A stretch of 64,000 nt of DNA from Streptomyces sp. GESEQ-4 (GTDB lineage Bacteria > Actinomycetota > Actinomycetes > Streptomycetales > Streptomycetaceae), in assembly GCF_017948455.1 (NCBI RefSeq), contig NZ_JAFFSU010000010.1, positions 62,001 to 126,000 on the forward strand, written 5' to 3'. Below are positions 1 to 11,395 of the stretch, one piece after another. Below the pieces are notes generated by a model. The model did no database searches. It had not been told where the DNA came from and saw only the letters and a list, made by a program, of their open reading frames with translations. The position numbers were made by a program, and so were the translations under genes. Within the stretch, counting starts at the first letter, position 1, and the number at the start of each line of letters is the position of its first letter.

Positions 1-260
1 CCGAGGATCTCCACGCTGCCGCGGTCCGGCCGCATCAGCCCGGTCAGCTGCCGTACGAGGGTGGTCTTCCCGGCGCCGTTCGGCCCGAGCAGCCCGAAGA
101 TCTCACCCCGCCGGATGTCCAGCCGTACATCGTCCGTGGCCCTGACCTCGGGCGTCGCCGGAACCCCGCGCCGACCCCGCACCGCGGGATAGGTCTTCGT
201 GAGCCCGCGCACCGCGCACACGACATCCCGACCGTGCCGAAGTGCCTGTCCCGCGCGCAT
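1..260 (-). CDS. ABC transporter ATP-binding protein, C-terminus cut by window edge
   Basis: Reading leftward, the translation reaches an ABC nucleotide-binding domain with Walker A GPNGAGKTT, preceded by a typical TYPAVRG N-terminal strand. Only about 86 residues are present, so the signature motif, Walker B and the partner permease lie outside the window. It would hydrolyse ATP to drive transport, and the substrate cannot be told. The start is uncertain: ATG at 260, or GTG at 266 in the same frame. No Shine-Dalgarno is seen before either. A TACTCT hexamer eight bases before the GTG makes a leaderless start possible. Confidence 0.85.
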   Translation of the reverse strand, partial: MRAGQALRHGRDVVCAVRGLTKTYPAVRGRRGVPATPEVRATDDVRLDIRRGEIFGLLGPNGAGKTTLVRQLTGLMRPDRGSVEIL

Positions 261-328
261 ACTCACAAGGGACGAGAGTACGGGGTCGGGAGCCTCCGCT
301 CCCCCTTGGGGGCGGCGTATGTGCCGTT

Positions 329-1552
329 TCACTCCCCCGCGGGAGCGTGTTCCGCGGCCGTCCGCACATCGATCTCGCGCCAGAACCCGGCCCGGATCGC
401 ATAGCGGTCGTGCTCGTCGATCTGGTCGTCCTTGTGGGCGAGGAGCCCGAACCGGGCGGCGTACCGCAGCAGTTCCCCGTCGATGCGGTGCGGAATCCGC
501 GGATACATCCCCGACAGCTTCTGCAGATGGCCCTGGTCCCCGAGCCGCCCCATCCACCGCCGGGCGAACACCTGCCCCACCTCGTACGGATCCCCGCCGA
601 CCGTGGTGATGTCCTCCTCCCGGTCCGCCCACCGCTGCTCCGCCGAGGTCAGCTGCGCCAGCGTCGGCATGGAGGCGACCTCGGGCGGTTCGGCCGCGAC
701 ACCGGGCCGGTCGACCCAGCCCTTGTCGGAGGACCACCGCAGCGTCGCGCTCGCGGGGTGCTTGTCGGTCTGGGTGCCGCCGGGGGCGCGCAGCGCGGCC
801 AGGTCCTTGGGGGTGGGCACGCCGCCCTTGGGCGCGGGCACCCGCTCCTGCGTGCCGTTCTCGGAGGCGGTGGCCGCGGGCGGGTGCTCCCGCTCCTCGG
901 CGGCCCGCTCGGCCGAGGAGAGCGCGGACTCCGGCAGCGGCGCGGAGAGGATCGCGGCGATCTCGGGCCGCGGCACCGGCTGCGGCGCGCAGATCCCGCC
1001 GAGATCCTTGGCCCGTACCGCCTTGGTGATCCACGTACGGTCGAGCACGCGCCGCTCGTCCGCCTCGGCGACCAGATCCTCGGACTGGTTGTAGTCGCCG
1101 TCCGCGGCCTGCACGGCCCACAGGTGTACGGCGACCCCGTGCTCCTTCGCGGCCATCATGCCCGGCAGCAGATCGCCGTCGCCGGTGACCAGGACGATGT
1201 CGGAGCAGGCGCGGTTGCGGGCCAGTTCGGTCAGCTCCGCGTGCATCGCCGCGTCGACGCCCTTCTGGGCCCAGCGTCCGTCGCTGCGGGTCAGGGCGCC
1301 GAGGCGGACGGTGACCCGGGGCATCACGCGCAGCCTGCGGTGCTCGGGCTGCGGGACGCGGTCGGGGGCGCCGTCGAACCAGTAGATACGCAGCAGCGGC
1401 CGCTCGGTGTCCGACTCGGCGCGTTCGCGCAGGCCATGGATGAGGGCGGTGTGATCGACGGTGATGCGGGAACGTGAGGGCTCTCCGGCGAGAAGAGAGG
1501 CGGCGGCCCCCAGCAGATACCCGGCGTCCACCAGGACGATGCAGCGGTCCAC
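329..1552 (-). CDS. NYN (PIN-like) domain protein, probable RNase
   Basis: The 407-residue product opens with the NYN-type strand IVLVDAGYLLG and later shows SDIVLVTGDGDLLPG, the acidic residues expected of a PIN/NYN metal-dependent nuclease in the first 170 residues or so. A Pro/Glu-rich linker follows. A C-terminal block of about 110 residues (from SMPTLAQL) looks like a small helical or winged domain, which I cannot name. An RNA-processing or RNA-decay role is inferred from the family. GTG at 1552 is chosen because AGAGGG lies 8 bases before it; GTG at 1561 is in frame but directly abuts that motif. The gene diverges from the small gene at 1778. Confidence 0.75.
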   Translation of the reverse strand: MDRCIVLVDAGYLLGAAASLLAGEPSRSRITVDHTALIHGLRERAESDTERPLLRIYWFDGAPDRVPQPEHRRLRVMPRVTVRLGALTRSDGRWAQKGVDAAMHAELTELARNRACSDIVLVTGDGDLLPGMMAAKEHGVAVHLWAVQAADGDYNQSEDLVAEADERRVLDRTWITKAVRAKDLGGICAPQPVPRPEIAAILSAPLPESALSSAERAAEEREHPPAATASENGTQERVPAPKGGVPTPKDLAALRAPGGTQTDKHPASATLRWSSDKGWVDRPGVAAEPPEVASMPTLAQLTSAEQRWADREEDITTVGGDPYEVGQVFARRWMGRLGDQGHLQKLSGMYPRIPHRIDGELLRYAARFGLLAHKDDQIDEHDRYAIRAGFWREIDVRTAAEHAPAGE

Positions 1553-1777
1553 GCGATCCACCCTCTTTCCGGGAGGTTTGCTTCGGGCTTCCTTCGAGTC
1601 TGCCCGACCACGCGAGGGTTAACGGGCGGAACTCGATCTTCGGCGTGGCGTTTCGGGGCATCGTCTCCCCGACAAGCGCTGTCACAGACGGTAATTATCC
1701 GAAATGCGTTCCTTGCCAGCCTATGTGAGTCTGGTCGCGGCCCTGGCCCCTAGATCCCCCACAGGAGGCAGATCACC

Positions 1778-1942
1778 ATGGCCAAGAACAAGAAACAGGA
1801 CCGTAAGCAGCCGCAGTCCGAGCGCGGGGAGCAGCAGGCCCAGCAGTCCTCGATGGAGGCGCAGGCCGAGCAGCGCATCTCCCACGTGACTCCCGGCGAC
1901 ATCGCGCGCAAGGGCAAGCAGAAGCGCTTCGGTCACAACTGA
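1778..1942 (+). CDS. Small conserved basic protein, 54 aa
   Basis: ATG at 1778 follows a strong AGGAGG with good spacing. The product is very hydrophilic (MAKNKKQDRKQPQSER...), rich in Lys, Gln and Arg, with no membrane segment, and ends GKQKRFGHN. I recall similar short proteins beside dnaE in Streptomyces but know no function. The good ribosome-binding site and the terminator just after the stop support a real gene. It may be an intrinsically disordered or nucleic-acid-binding peptide; that is inference only. Confidence 0.75.
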   Translation: MAKNKKQDRKQPQSERGEQQAQQSSMEAQAEQRISHVTPGDIARKGKQKRFGHN

Positions 1943-1980
1943 CATCTTCATAACGGGCTGTTGCGGCCCAGGCACAGAAC

Positions 1981-2010
1981 GAGGGGCGCACCCGGCACGG
2001 TGCGCCCCTC
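1981..2010. terminator. Shared hairpin terminator between convergent genes
   Basis: A perfect 11-bp stem (GAGGGGCGCAC paired with GTGCGCCCCTC) with an 8-base loop lies between the stop of the small protein and the stop of dnaE. Being symmetrical, it can serve both convergent transcripts. There is no U-tract, as is usual in Streptomyces. Confidence 0.8.
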
Positions 2011-2025
2011 TCGCGATACCGCAAG

Positions 2026-5565
<3,540 letters not shown>

Positions 5566-5769
5566 GGCGTGGCCTCCAAGGAAAACGCTCGGCGACAGGC
5601 TGCGGACAGTCTGGGGGGACAGCGTCGAAGTCTATGCCTGAGGACTGACACTCGGCGGGCACTCCCACGTACCTTCATGCGTTGGAAGGGGACGGACGGG
5701 CCGGTCCATCCGGACGTCACAGCCGCCCCACCTGTCACGCAACACCCTCGTACCAGGAGGCACCAGGCA

Positions 5770-7128
5770 ATGTCGGTCCCGCAGCTCAGCGCCGAGCAAC
5801 GCGGCGAGGAGATCCTCACCGTCTTCGACACCGCCTTCGGCGAGCTCCTGGCCGCCGACCCGGCCGCGTTCCGCGTGAAGTTCCGCAAGATGGCGGCCTC
5901 GGCGTTCGCGTTCTACCGGGGCACGGCGTGCCTCTTCTACCACGACCTCGACGCCGAGAACGCCGGGCGGGGCGGGGGGCGGATACTGAGTGGCCCGTAC
6001 CTGGACGAGCGCACCTCGCGCGTGTGGATCCACGGCGACCTGCACGCCGAGAACTTCGGCACGTACATGGACTCGAACGGCCGGCTGGTCTTCAACGTCA
6101 ACGACTTCGACGAGGCGTACGTCGGCCCCTTCACCTGGGACCTCAAGCGCTTCTCCGCCTCCATCGCCCTCATCGGGTACGCGAAGGCGCTCAGCGACGA
6201 GCAGATCACCGAGCTGGTGACGATCTACGCGGCCGCCTACCGCGAGCGGGTGCACGCGCTGGCCACCGGCGCCAAGAGCGACGAGGTCCCGCCGTTCACC
6301 CTGGACACCGCCCAGGGCCCGCTGCTGGACGCGCTGCGCGACGCCCGCTCGCTGACCCGCTTCAGCCTGCTCGACTCGATGACCGAGATCCGTGACTTCG
6401 AGCGCCGCTTCGCGGCGGGCGGCGGCTCCATCGAGCTGGACGCGGCCACGCGCTACAAGGTGCTCGCCGCCTTCGACGGCTACCTGGAGACCCTGCCGGA
6501 GACCTCGCTGGCCCGCCCGGACTCGTACCGGGTGAAGGACGTGGTCGGCCGCCGCGGCATCGGCATCGGATCGGCCGGTCTGCCGTCGTACAACATCCTT
6601 CTGGAGGGCCACAGCGACGCCCTGGAGAACGATGTGGTGATCTACATCAAGCAGGCCCAGACCCCGGCCGTGTCCCGGCACATCACCGACCGGGCGATCC
6701 GCGACTACTTCCAGCACGAGGGCCACCGCACGGTGATCTCCCAGCGCGCCCTGCAGGCGCACGCCGACCCGTGGCTGGGCTGGACCGAGCTGGACGGCTC
6801 CGGTCAGCTGGTCGCCGAGGTCTCGCCGTACGCCGTGGACCTGGACTGGGGCGACATCGACGAGCCGGAGGAGATCGCGGCGGTCGTCGCCGACCTCGGC
6901 CGGGCCACGGCGACGATGCACGCGGCGGCGGACGACACCTCCGGCGAGTCCCTGGTGCCGTTCTCCACGGAGCGGGCCATCGACGCGGCGATCGCGGCGG
7001 ACTCCGACGACGGCGCCGGCTTCGCGGACCTGCTGGTCGACTTCGCGCACAGCTATGGCGCACGCGCGCGTGCCGACCACCAGATCTTCCTGGACCTGTT
7101 CCGCAACGGCCGGATTCCGGGTCTGTGA
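5770..7128 (+). CDS. DUF2252 family protein with kinase-like motifs
   Basis: This 452-residue protein belongs to the DUF2252 family. ATG at 5770 is chosen because AGGAGG lies about 9 bases upstream; the frame is open further upstream but has no ribosome-binding site. Visible motifs are HGDLHAENF at 88-96 and NDFDE at 111-115, like the catalytic loop (HGDxxxxN) and metal-binding DFG of aminoglycoside phosphotransferases. Far downstream come GIGIGSAG at 263-270 and VVIYIKQA at 289-296, like a glycine loop and the beta-3 lysine. These occur in the opposite order from normal kinases (see findings). The substrate is unknown. There are no membrane segments. Confidence 0.88.
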   Translation: MSVPQLSAEQRGEEILTVFDTAFGELLAADPAAFRVKFRKMAASAFAFYRGTACLFYHDLDAENAGRGGGRILSGPYLDERTSRVWIHGDLHAENFGTYMDSNGRLVFNVNDFDEAYVGPFTWDLKRFSASIALIGYAKALSDEQITELVTIYAAAYRERVHALATGAKSDEVPPFTLDTAQGPLLDALRDARSLTRFSLLDSMTEIRDFERRFAAGGGSIELDAATRYKVLAAFDGYLETLPETSLARPDSYRVKDVVGRRGIGIGSAGLPSYNILLEGHSDALENDVVIYIKQAQTPAVSRHITDRAIRDYFQHEGHRTVISQRALQAHADPWLGWTELDGSGQLVAEVSPYAVDLDWGDIDEPEEIAAVVADLGRATATMHAAADDTSGESLVPFSTERAIDAAIAADSDDGAGFADLLVDFAHSYGARARADHQIFLDLFRNGRIPGL

Positions 7129-7196
7129 CGGAAGGGCCACTCACAGGAACCCTTTAGGGGTCCCTTACCGGCCGACGTGACAGACTCTCCTCCGCT

Positions 7197-7889
7197 ATGG
7201 ACATATCCGGGACGAAGCTCAGAGCCGTACGCGCGGCGCTGTTCACGGCACTCGTCGTGACGCTCAGCACCGCGTCGCACGTGCTGCTGTCCCGGGTCCC
7301 GCTGCCGCTGAACACGGTGGCCGTGGTCGCCGCCGCCGTGTTCGTCATCGCCTACGCGCTGGCCGGCCGGGAGCGCGGGTTCGGGCGGATCGCCGCCCTG
7401 CTGATCCCGCTGGAGCTGGCCGCCGACACCGTCTTCACCACCGGCCAGCACGTCTGTTACGGCGCCGCGGGCGGCCCGGTCGCGGGCCCTCTGCGCTCCG
7501 TCGGCTTCGACGTCCTGTGCGGCGACGGCACCGGCGTCGGCACCCCGCTGGCCCGGGCCACCGGAACGGACCCCGAGCGGGCCGCCGACCTGCTCGCCCA
7601 CGCCGACCCGACGGCGGCCTGGCTGCTGCTGGGCGCACATGTCGGCGTCGGACTCCTGGCCGCCGCCTATCTGCGCCGCGGCGAGCGGGCCCTGGCCCAG
7701 CTCCTGAGCGCCGTGGCGGCGACCTCGTTCCGGCCGCTGCTGCTCGCGGCCGCCGCGGTGACCGTACGCCCGGCCCCGTCGCCCCGCCGCCTGCCGCGCT
7801 CCGCCCACCGCCCGGCCGTCATCCGCGACCGGATCCTCGTGCACTCCCTGGGACGCCGCGGACCGCCGTGCCCGGCCGCTTTCGCATAA
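7197..7889 (+). CDS. Hypothetical integral membrane protein
   Basis: The 230-residue product has hydrophobic stretches at roughly 13-35, 40-57, 64-78, 141-160 and 167-190, so it is probably multi-spanning, with a basic Arg/Pro-rich C-terminal tail. Two Cys (near 90 and 108) flank a Gly/Ala-rich loop that could face outward. No domain is recognised. It sits just before a DsbA-like protein, so a role linked to extracytoplasmic thiols is possible but is inference only. No clear Shine-Dalgarno precedes ATG 7197, so the start is uncertain. Confidence 0.6.
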   Translation: MDISGTKLRAVRAALFTALVVTLSTASHVLLSRVPLPLNTVAVVAAAVFVIAYALAGRERGFGRIAALLIPLELAADTVFTTGQHVCYGAAGGPVAGPLRSVGFDVLCGDGTGVGTPLARATGTDPERAADLLAHADPTAAWLLLGAHVGVGLLAAAYLRRGERALAQLLSAVAATSFRPLLLAAAAVTVRPAPSPRRLPRSAHRPAVIRDRILVHSLGRRGPPCPAAFA

Positions 7890-7890
7890 A

Positions 7891-7930
7891 CCCTCATAAG
7901 GCCTCACCAGGCCTCATCAGGCTTCACGCG
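7891..7930 (+). repeat. Four-copy 10-bp tandem repeat
   Basis: Directly after the stop of the membrane protein are four 10-base units, CCCTCATAAG, GCCTCACCAG, GCCTCATCAG and GCTTCACGCG, a CCTCAnnAGG-like core repeated at about one helical turn. It lies in the spacer before the DsbA-like gene, where a protein could bind one face of the DNA. Confidence 0.6.
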
Positions 7931-8006
7931 AACAGCCACTGAGCACCAGCAGTCCCCCCATACGTATCCCGCGCACGACAGGTGCGCGTCCCCACTGGAG
8001 AACCCC

Positions 8007-8846
8007 ATGAGCAAGCGGAACAGCAAGGCCGCGAAGACCGCCGCCCGCGAGCGACTGCGCCAGGAGCGCGAGCGGCAGGCCAGGCGCGCCAAGGTCAAGC
8101 GCCAGGCCGTCGTGGCCGGTTCGATCGTCGGCGTCCTCGCGATAGCCGGCGGCATCAGCTACGCGGTGGTGCAGGGCAACAAGCCCAGCCACTGGGAGGC
8201 CCTGAAGGACGGCAAGGTCGTCGCCCCGGCCAACACCACGGGTACCGACGGCACCACCGTCGTGATCGGCAAGAGCAGCGCGAAGAAGACCCTCAAGGTG
8301 TACGAGGACCCGCGCTGCCCGGTCTGCGCCCAGTTCGAGCAGACGGTCGGCTCGACCGTGGAGAAGGACGTCGCGGACGGCAAGTACAAGATCCAGTTCG
8401 TGGGCGGGACCTTCCTGGACGGCGACTCCCTGGGCGACGGCAAGATCGGCAGCCAGGGCGAGGGCTCCAAGAACGCGATGAGCGCCCTGGGTGCCGCGCT
8501 GAATGTGAGCCCGGAGGCGTTCCTCGACTACAAGAAGGCGCTCTACTCCGCCAAGTGGCACCCGAAGGAGACCGACGACAAGTTCAAGAACGACGACTAT
8601 CTGATCGAGATCGGCGACAGCGTCGACGCTCTGAAGAACAACACCAAGTTCCAGAACGCCGTGAAGAACGGCACGTACGACGAGTGGGCGCTGGCCATGT
8701 CGAAGACCTTCGACACCAACAAGGACAAGGTCAGCGGCACCCCGAGCTTCGTCATGAACGGCAAGATGCTCACCACGGCCGACGGCAACCCCCCTATGAC
8801 GGTGGCCGACTTCACCTCGCTGGTGGACGGCGCCCTCAAGGCCTGA
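8007..8846 (+). CDS. Membrane-anchored DsbA/thioredoxin-fold protein
   Basis: The product has 279 residues. A highly charged N-terminal tail (1-33) is followed by one membrane segment (34-55) and an extracytoplasmic DsbA-like domain with the redox motif CPVC at 104-107 and a cis-proline region near SGTPSF. It resembles the actinobacterial DsbA-like group that oxidises or isomerises thiols of exported proteins. ATG 8007 is preceded by GGAG. It stands between a membrane protein and phoD, and a strong hairpin follows. Whether it acts as oxidase or isomerase cannot be judged from the sequence. Confidence 0.88.
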   Translation: MSKRNSKAAKTAARERLRQERERQARRAKVKRQAVVAGSIVGVLAIAGGISYAVVQGNKPSHWEALKDGKVVAPANTTGTDGTTVVIGKSSAKKTLKVYEDPRCPVCAQFEQTVGSTVEKDVADGKYKIQFVGGTFLDGDSLGDGKIGSQGEGSKNAMSALGAALNVSPEAFLDYKKALYSAKWHPKETDDKFKNDDYLIEIGDSVDALKNNTKFQNAVKNGTYDEWALAMSKTFDTNKDKVSGTPSFVMNGKMLTTADGNPPMTVADFTSLVDGALKA

Positions 8847-8877
8847 CGCTTACGGTCCTGATCGACCCCCAGCCGAA

Positions 8878-8909
8878 GAGCGGGCGAACTTTTACGAGTT
8901 CGCCCGCTC
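8878..8909 (+). terminator. Hairpin terminator after DsbA-like gene
   Basis: A perfect 13-bp stem (GAGCGGGCGAACT and its complement) with a TTTACG loop lies 32 bases after the stop. Its right arm contains GTTCGCC, which also forms the first of a series of heptamers leading into the phoD promoter. Confidence 0.85.
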
Positions 8910-8940
8910 TCGTTCATACCGATCAGTAACCTGATCGCTC
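8898..8940 (+). promoter_or_regulatory. Putative phoD promoter, leaderless, with PHO-box-like heptamers
   Basis: GTTCGCC (8898), GTTCATA (8912) and GTAACCT (8926) recur every 14 bases. They resemble PhoP GTTCACC half-sites, but the usual spacing is 11. TAACCT (8927-8932) fits a -10 box and lies eight bases before the GTG start at 8941. There is no Shine-Dalgarno, so a leaderless mRNA is predicted. Confidence 0.45.
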
Positions 8941-10605
8941 GTGACCAGTCGATACAGAACTCCACAGAGCGCCAACCCGCTTGCACCGCGCCGCCGTACG
9001 GTCGTCAAGGCCGCGGCGGCGGCCACTGCTGTCCTGGGCGGCCCGCTCGCCGCCGCCCTCCCCGCGCGAGCCGCCGACGAGGCCCCCGCGTTCCTGCACG
9101 GCGTCGCCTCCGGCGATCCGCTGCCCGACGGTGTCCTGCTGTGGACCCGGGTGACGCCCACCGCGGCGGCGGTGCCCGGCTCCGGGGTCGGCCCGGACAC
9201 CGAGGTGAGCTGGACCGTCGCCACCGACAAGGCGTTCATGAACGTCGTCGCCAAAGGGTCGACCACCGCGACCGCCGCCTCCGACCACACGGTCAAGGCG
9301 GACATCCGGGGCCTCGCGCCCGCGACCGACTACTGGTTCCGCTTCTCGGCGGGCGGCACCAACTCCCCGGTGGCGCGCACCCGCACCGCGCCGGCGGCGG
9401 ACGCGGCCGTCCCCAATCTCCGCTTCGGCGTGGTCTCCTGCGCCAACTGGGAGGCCGGCTACTTCGCCTCGTACCGCCATCTCGCCGCCCGCGGCGACCT
9501 GGACGCCTGGCTGCACCTCGGCGACTACATCTACGAGTACGGCACCGGCGAGTACGGCACGCGCGGCACCGTCGTACGGCAGACCGAGCCGGCCCACGAG
9601 ATCCTCACGCTCGCCGACTACCGCGCCCGGCACGGGAAGTACAAGACCGACGCCGACCTCCAGGCCCTGCACGCGGCGGCTCCGGTCGTCGCGATCTGGG
9701 ACGACCACGAGATGGCCAACGACGGCTGGGCGGGCGGCGCCGAGAACCACACCGAGGGCGCCGAGGGCACCTGGGCCGCCCGTCAAGCAGCCGCCAAGCA
9801 GGCGTACTTCGAGTGGATGCCGGTCCGTCCGGCGATCGCCGGCACCACCTACCGCCGGCTCCGCTTCGGCAAGCTCGTCGACCTCTCCCTGCTCGACCTG
9901 CGTTCCTTCCGCTCGCAGCAGGTCGCCGTGGGCAACGGCGAGGTCGACGACCCGGACCGCACGCTCACCGGCCGCGCCCAACTCGACTGGCTGAAGGCGG
10001 GCCTGAAGTCCTCCGACACCACCTGGCGGCTGGTCGGCAACTCGGTGATGATCTCGCCGTTCGCCATCGGCTCACTCTCCGCGGACCTCCTCAAGCCCCT
10101 CGCCAAGCTGCTGGGCCTGCCGCAGGAGGGCCTCGCCCTCAACACCGACCAGTGGGACGGCTACACGGACGACCGCCGCGAAGTCCTCGCCCATCTGCGG
10201 TCCAACGCGATACGCAACACCGTCTTCCTCACCGGCGACATCCACATGGCGTGGGCCAACGATGTGCCGGTGAACGCCGGGACCTACCCGCTGTCCGCCT
10301 CGGCCGCCACGGAGTTCGTGGTCACCTCGGTCACGTCGGACAACCTGGACGACCTCGTCAAGGCACCCGAGGGCACCATCTCCGCGATCGCCTCCCCGAT
10401 CATCCGCGCCGCCAACCGCCACGTCCACTGGGTCGACACCGACCGCCACGGCTACGGCGTCCTGGACATCACCGCCGCCCGCGCGCAGATGGATTACTAC
10501 GTCCTCTCAGACAAAACAAAGCAGAACGCAACCGCCTCCTGGTCCCGCTCCTACCGCACACGCACAGGCACGCAAAAGGTCGAGCGGGCTTACGACCCCG
10601 TGTAA
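8941..10605 (+). CDS. phoD: Secreted alkaline phosphatase/phosphodiesterase PhoD
   Basis: The 554-residue product begins with a Tat signal: RRRTVVK at 17-23, an Ala-rich hydrophobic stretch, and ARA before a likely cleavage at about residue 44. A PhoD-type N-terminal beta domain and a metallophosphatase domain follow, with SCANWE, HLGDYIYE, WDDHE and TGDIHMAW carrying the expected metal ligands. The enzyme should be exported folded, with Fe/Ca cofactor, and release phosphate from phosphoesters. In Streptomyces phoD belongs to the PhoR-PhoP regulon. GTG 8941 is the only start that leaves a normal Tat n-region. Confidence 0.96.
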   Translation: MTSRYRTPQSANPLAPRRRTVVKAAAAATAVLGGPLAAALPARAADEAPAFLHGVASGDPLPDGVLLWTRVTPTAAAVPGSGVGPDTEVSWTVATDKAFMNVVAKGSTTATAASDHTVKADIRGLAPATDYWFRFSAGGTNSPVARTRTAPAADAAVPNLRFGVVSCANWEAGYFASYRHLAARGDLDAWLHLGDYIYEYGTGEYGTRGTVVRQTEPAHEILTLADYRARHGKYKTDADLQALHAAAPVVAIWDDHEMANDGWAGGAENHTEGAEGTWAARQAAAKQAYFEWMPVRPAIAGTTYRRLRFGKLVDLSLLDLRSFRSQQVAVGNGEVDDPDRTLTGRAQLDWLKAGLKSSDTTWRLVGNSVMISPFAIGSLSADLLKPLAKLLGLPQEGLALNTDQWDGYTDDRREVLAHLRSNAIRNTVFLTGDIHMAWANDVPVNAGTYPLSASAATEFVVTSVTSDNLDDLVKAPEGTISAIASPIIRAANRHVHWVDTDRHGYGVLDITAARAQMDYYVLSDKTKQNATASWSRSYRTRTGTQKVERAYDPV

Positions 10606-10608
10606 CTG

Positions 10609-10629
10609 CCGCGCCCCAAAGGGGCGCGG
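10609..10629. terminator. Short GC hairpin after phoD
   Basis: CCGCGCCCC, AAA, GGGGCGCGG form a perfect 9-bp stem three bases after the phoD stop. It is symmetrical and can also stop the convergent dienelactone hydrolase transcript. It is the leading part of a common Streptomyces intergenic repeat. Confidence 0.75.
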
Positions 10630-10694
10630 GGAACTGCGCGACCAGCCACAACGGCGCCGCAGACAACGATCGACCCATCGCGGCACCCCCCCCC
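10609..10694. repeat. Streptomyces intergenic repeat unit plus C9 tract
   Basis: The hairpin followed by GCGGGGAACTGCGCGA and CCAGCCAC matches, from memory, a family of short extragenic repeats found in great numbers after genes in Streptomyces genomes. It ends in a run of nine C residues (10686-10694) next to the stop of the convergent gene. Confidence 0.6.
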
Positions 10695-10704
10695 AGCGGA
10701 GCGC

Positions 10705-11280
10705 TTACGCGTCCAAACCGTCGAGGAAGCCGAGCGCCACCCGCCACGTGGCCTCGGCCGCCTCCTCGTCGTAGTCCGGCAGCCCGGGGTCGGTGTAGAG
10801 ATGCCCGGCCCCGGCGTACCGGTAGATCTCCACATCCGCACCCGCTCTGCCCATCTGCAGATACCAGGCGCTCAGCCAGTCGTCGGTCTCGAACGGGTCC
10901 GGCTCGGCGACATGCAGCTGCACCGGCAGACCGTCCACCGAGACGTTCGGCGCCAGGTCCGACGTGCCGTGCAGAAGCAGCAGCCCGCGCGCCTTCTCGT
11001 CGCCCAGCGCGAGGGTCTGCGCGACGGACGCGCCGAGCGAGAACCCGGCGTACACCAACCCCCGCTCGGAATAGGGCGCCGCGGCCAGCACGGCACGCTT
11101 CAGCAGCTCGTCCTTGCCGATCTCGTCGTTGAAGGTCATGCCCTCCTCGACCGTCTCGAACGTCCGCCCCTCGAACAGGTCCGGAGTCCACACCTCGTGT
11201 CCGGCGCCGCGCAGCCGGTCCGCCGCCGCGCGCACCGCGGGCCTGAGGCCGAAGGTCGAGTGAAAGAGCACGATGTTCAT
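10705..11280 (-). CDS. Dienelactone hydrolase-like alpha/beta hydrolase
   Basis: The 191-residue product starts MNIVLFHSTFGL, typical of the DLH family. It carries the nucleophile elbow GFSLGAS, a later acidic segment (VAEPDPFETDDW) and a His in AGAGHLYTD. The nucleophile position holds Ser rather than the Cys of true dienelactone hydrolase. Substrate unknown; cytosolic. ATG 11280 is chosen because the protein then begins at the first beta strand. An in-frame GTG at 11346 has no ribosome-binding site and would add a non-conserved tail. It is divergent from the MscS gene. Confidence 0.85.
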   Translation of the reverse strand: MNIVLFHSTFGLRPAVRAAADRLRGAGHEVWTPDLFEGRTFETVEEGMTFNDEIGKDELLKRAVLAAAPYSERGLVYAGFSLGASVAQTLALGDEKARGLLLLHGTSDLAPNVSVDGLPVQLHVAEPDPFETDDWLSAWYLQMGRAGADVEIYRYAGAGHLYTDPGLPDYDEEAAEATWRVALGFLDGLDA

Positions 11281-11360
11281 GAGGCCATGGTGCCAGCCGG
11301 GTACGACAACGCCCCGCGACGCCCGCCGCGAGGCACCGCCGCTCACAAGGGGGCGGCATG

Positions 11361-11388
11361 TTCACGCCCCCGGGTCGGCGGTTACGGT
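11361..11388 (+). promoter_or_regulatory. Putative leaderless promoter of the MscS gene
   Basis: TTCACG (11361-11366), a 16-base spacer and TACGGT (11383-11388) form a promoter whose start site would fall at or next to the ATG at 11396. The GGAGG present directly abuts the ATG and could not act as a normal Shine-Dalgarno. Confidence 0.45.
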
Positions 11389-11395
11389 TCGGAGG

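Noticed and set aside
296..315. CCCCCTTGGGGG hairpin after the NYN gene
   Set aside because: The loop is too short for a stable stem, so I did not list it as a terminator.
11360..11393. PHO-box-like GTTCACG and GGTTACG before the MscS gene
   Set aside because: The spacing is 21 bases with no third unit, and there is no reason to expect phosphate control of this channel.
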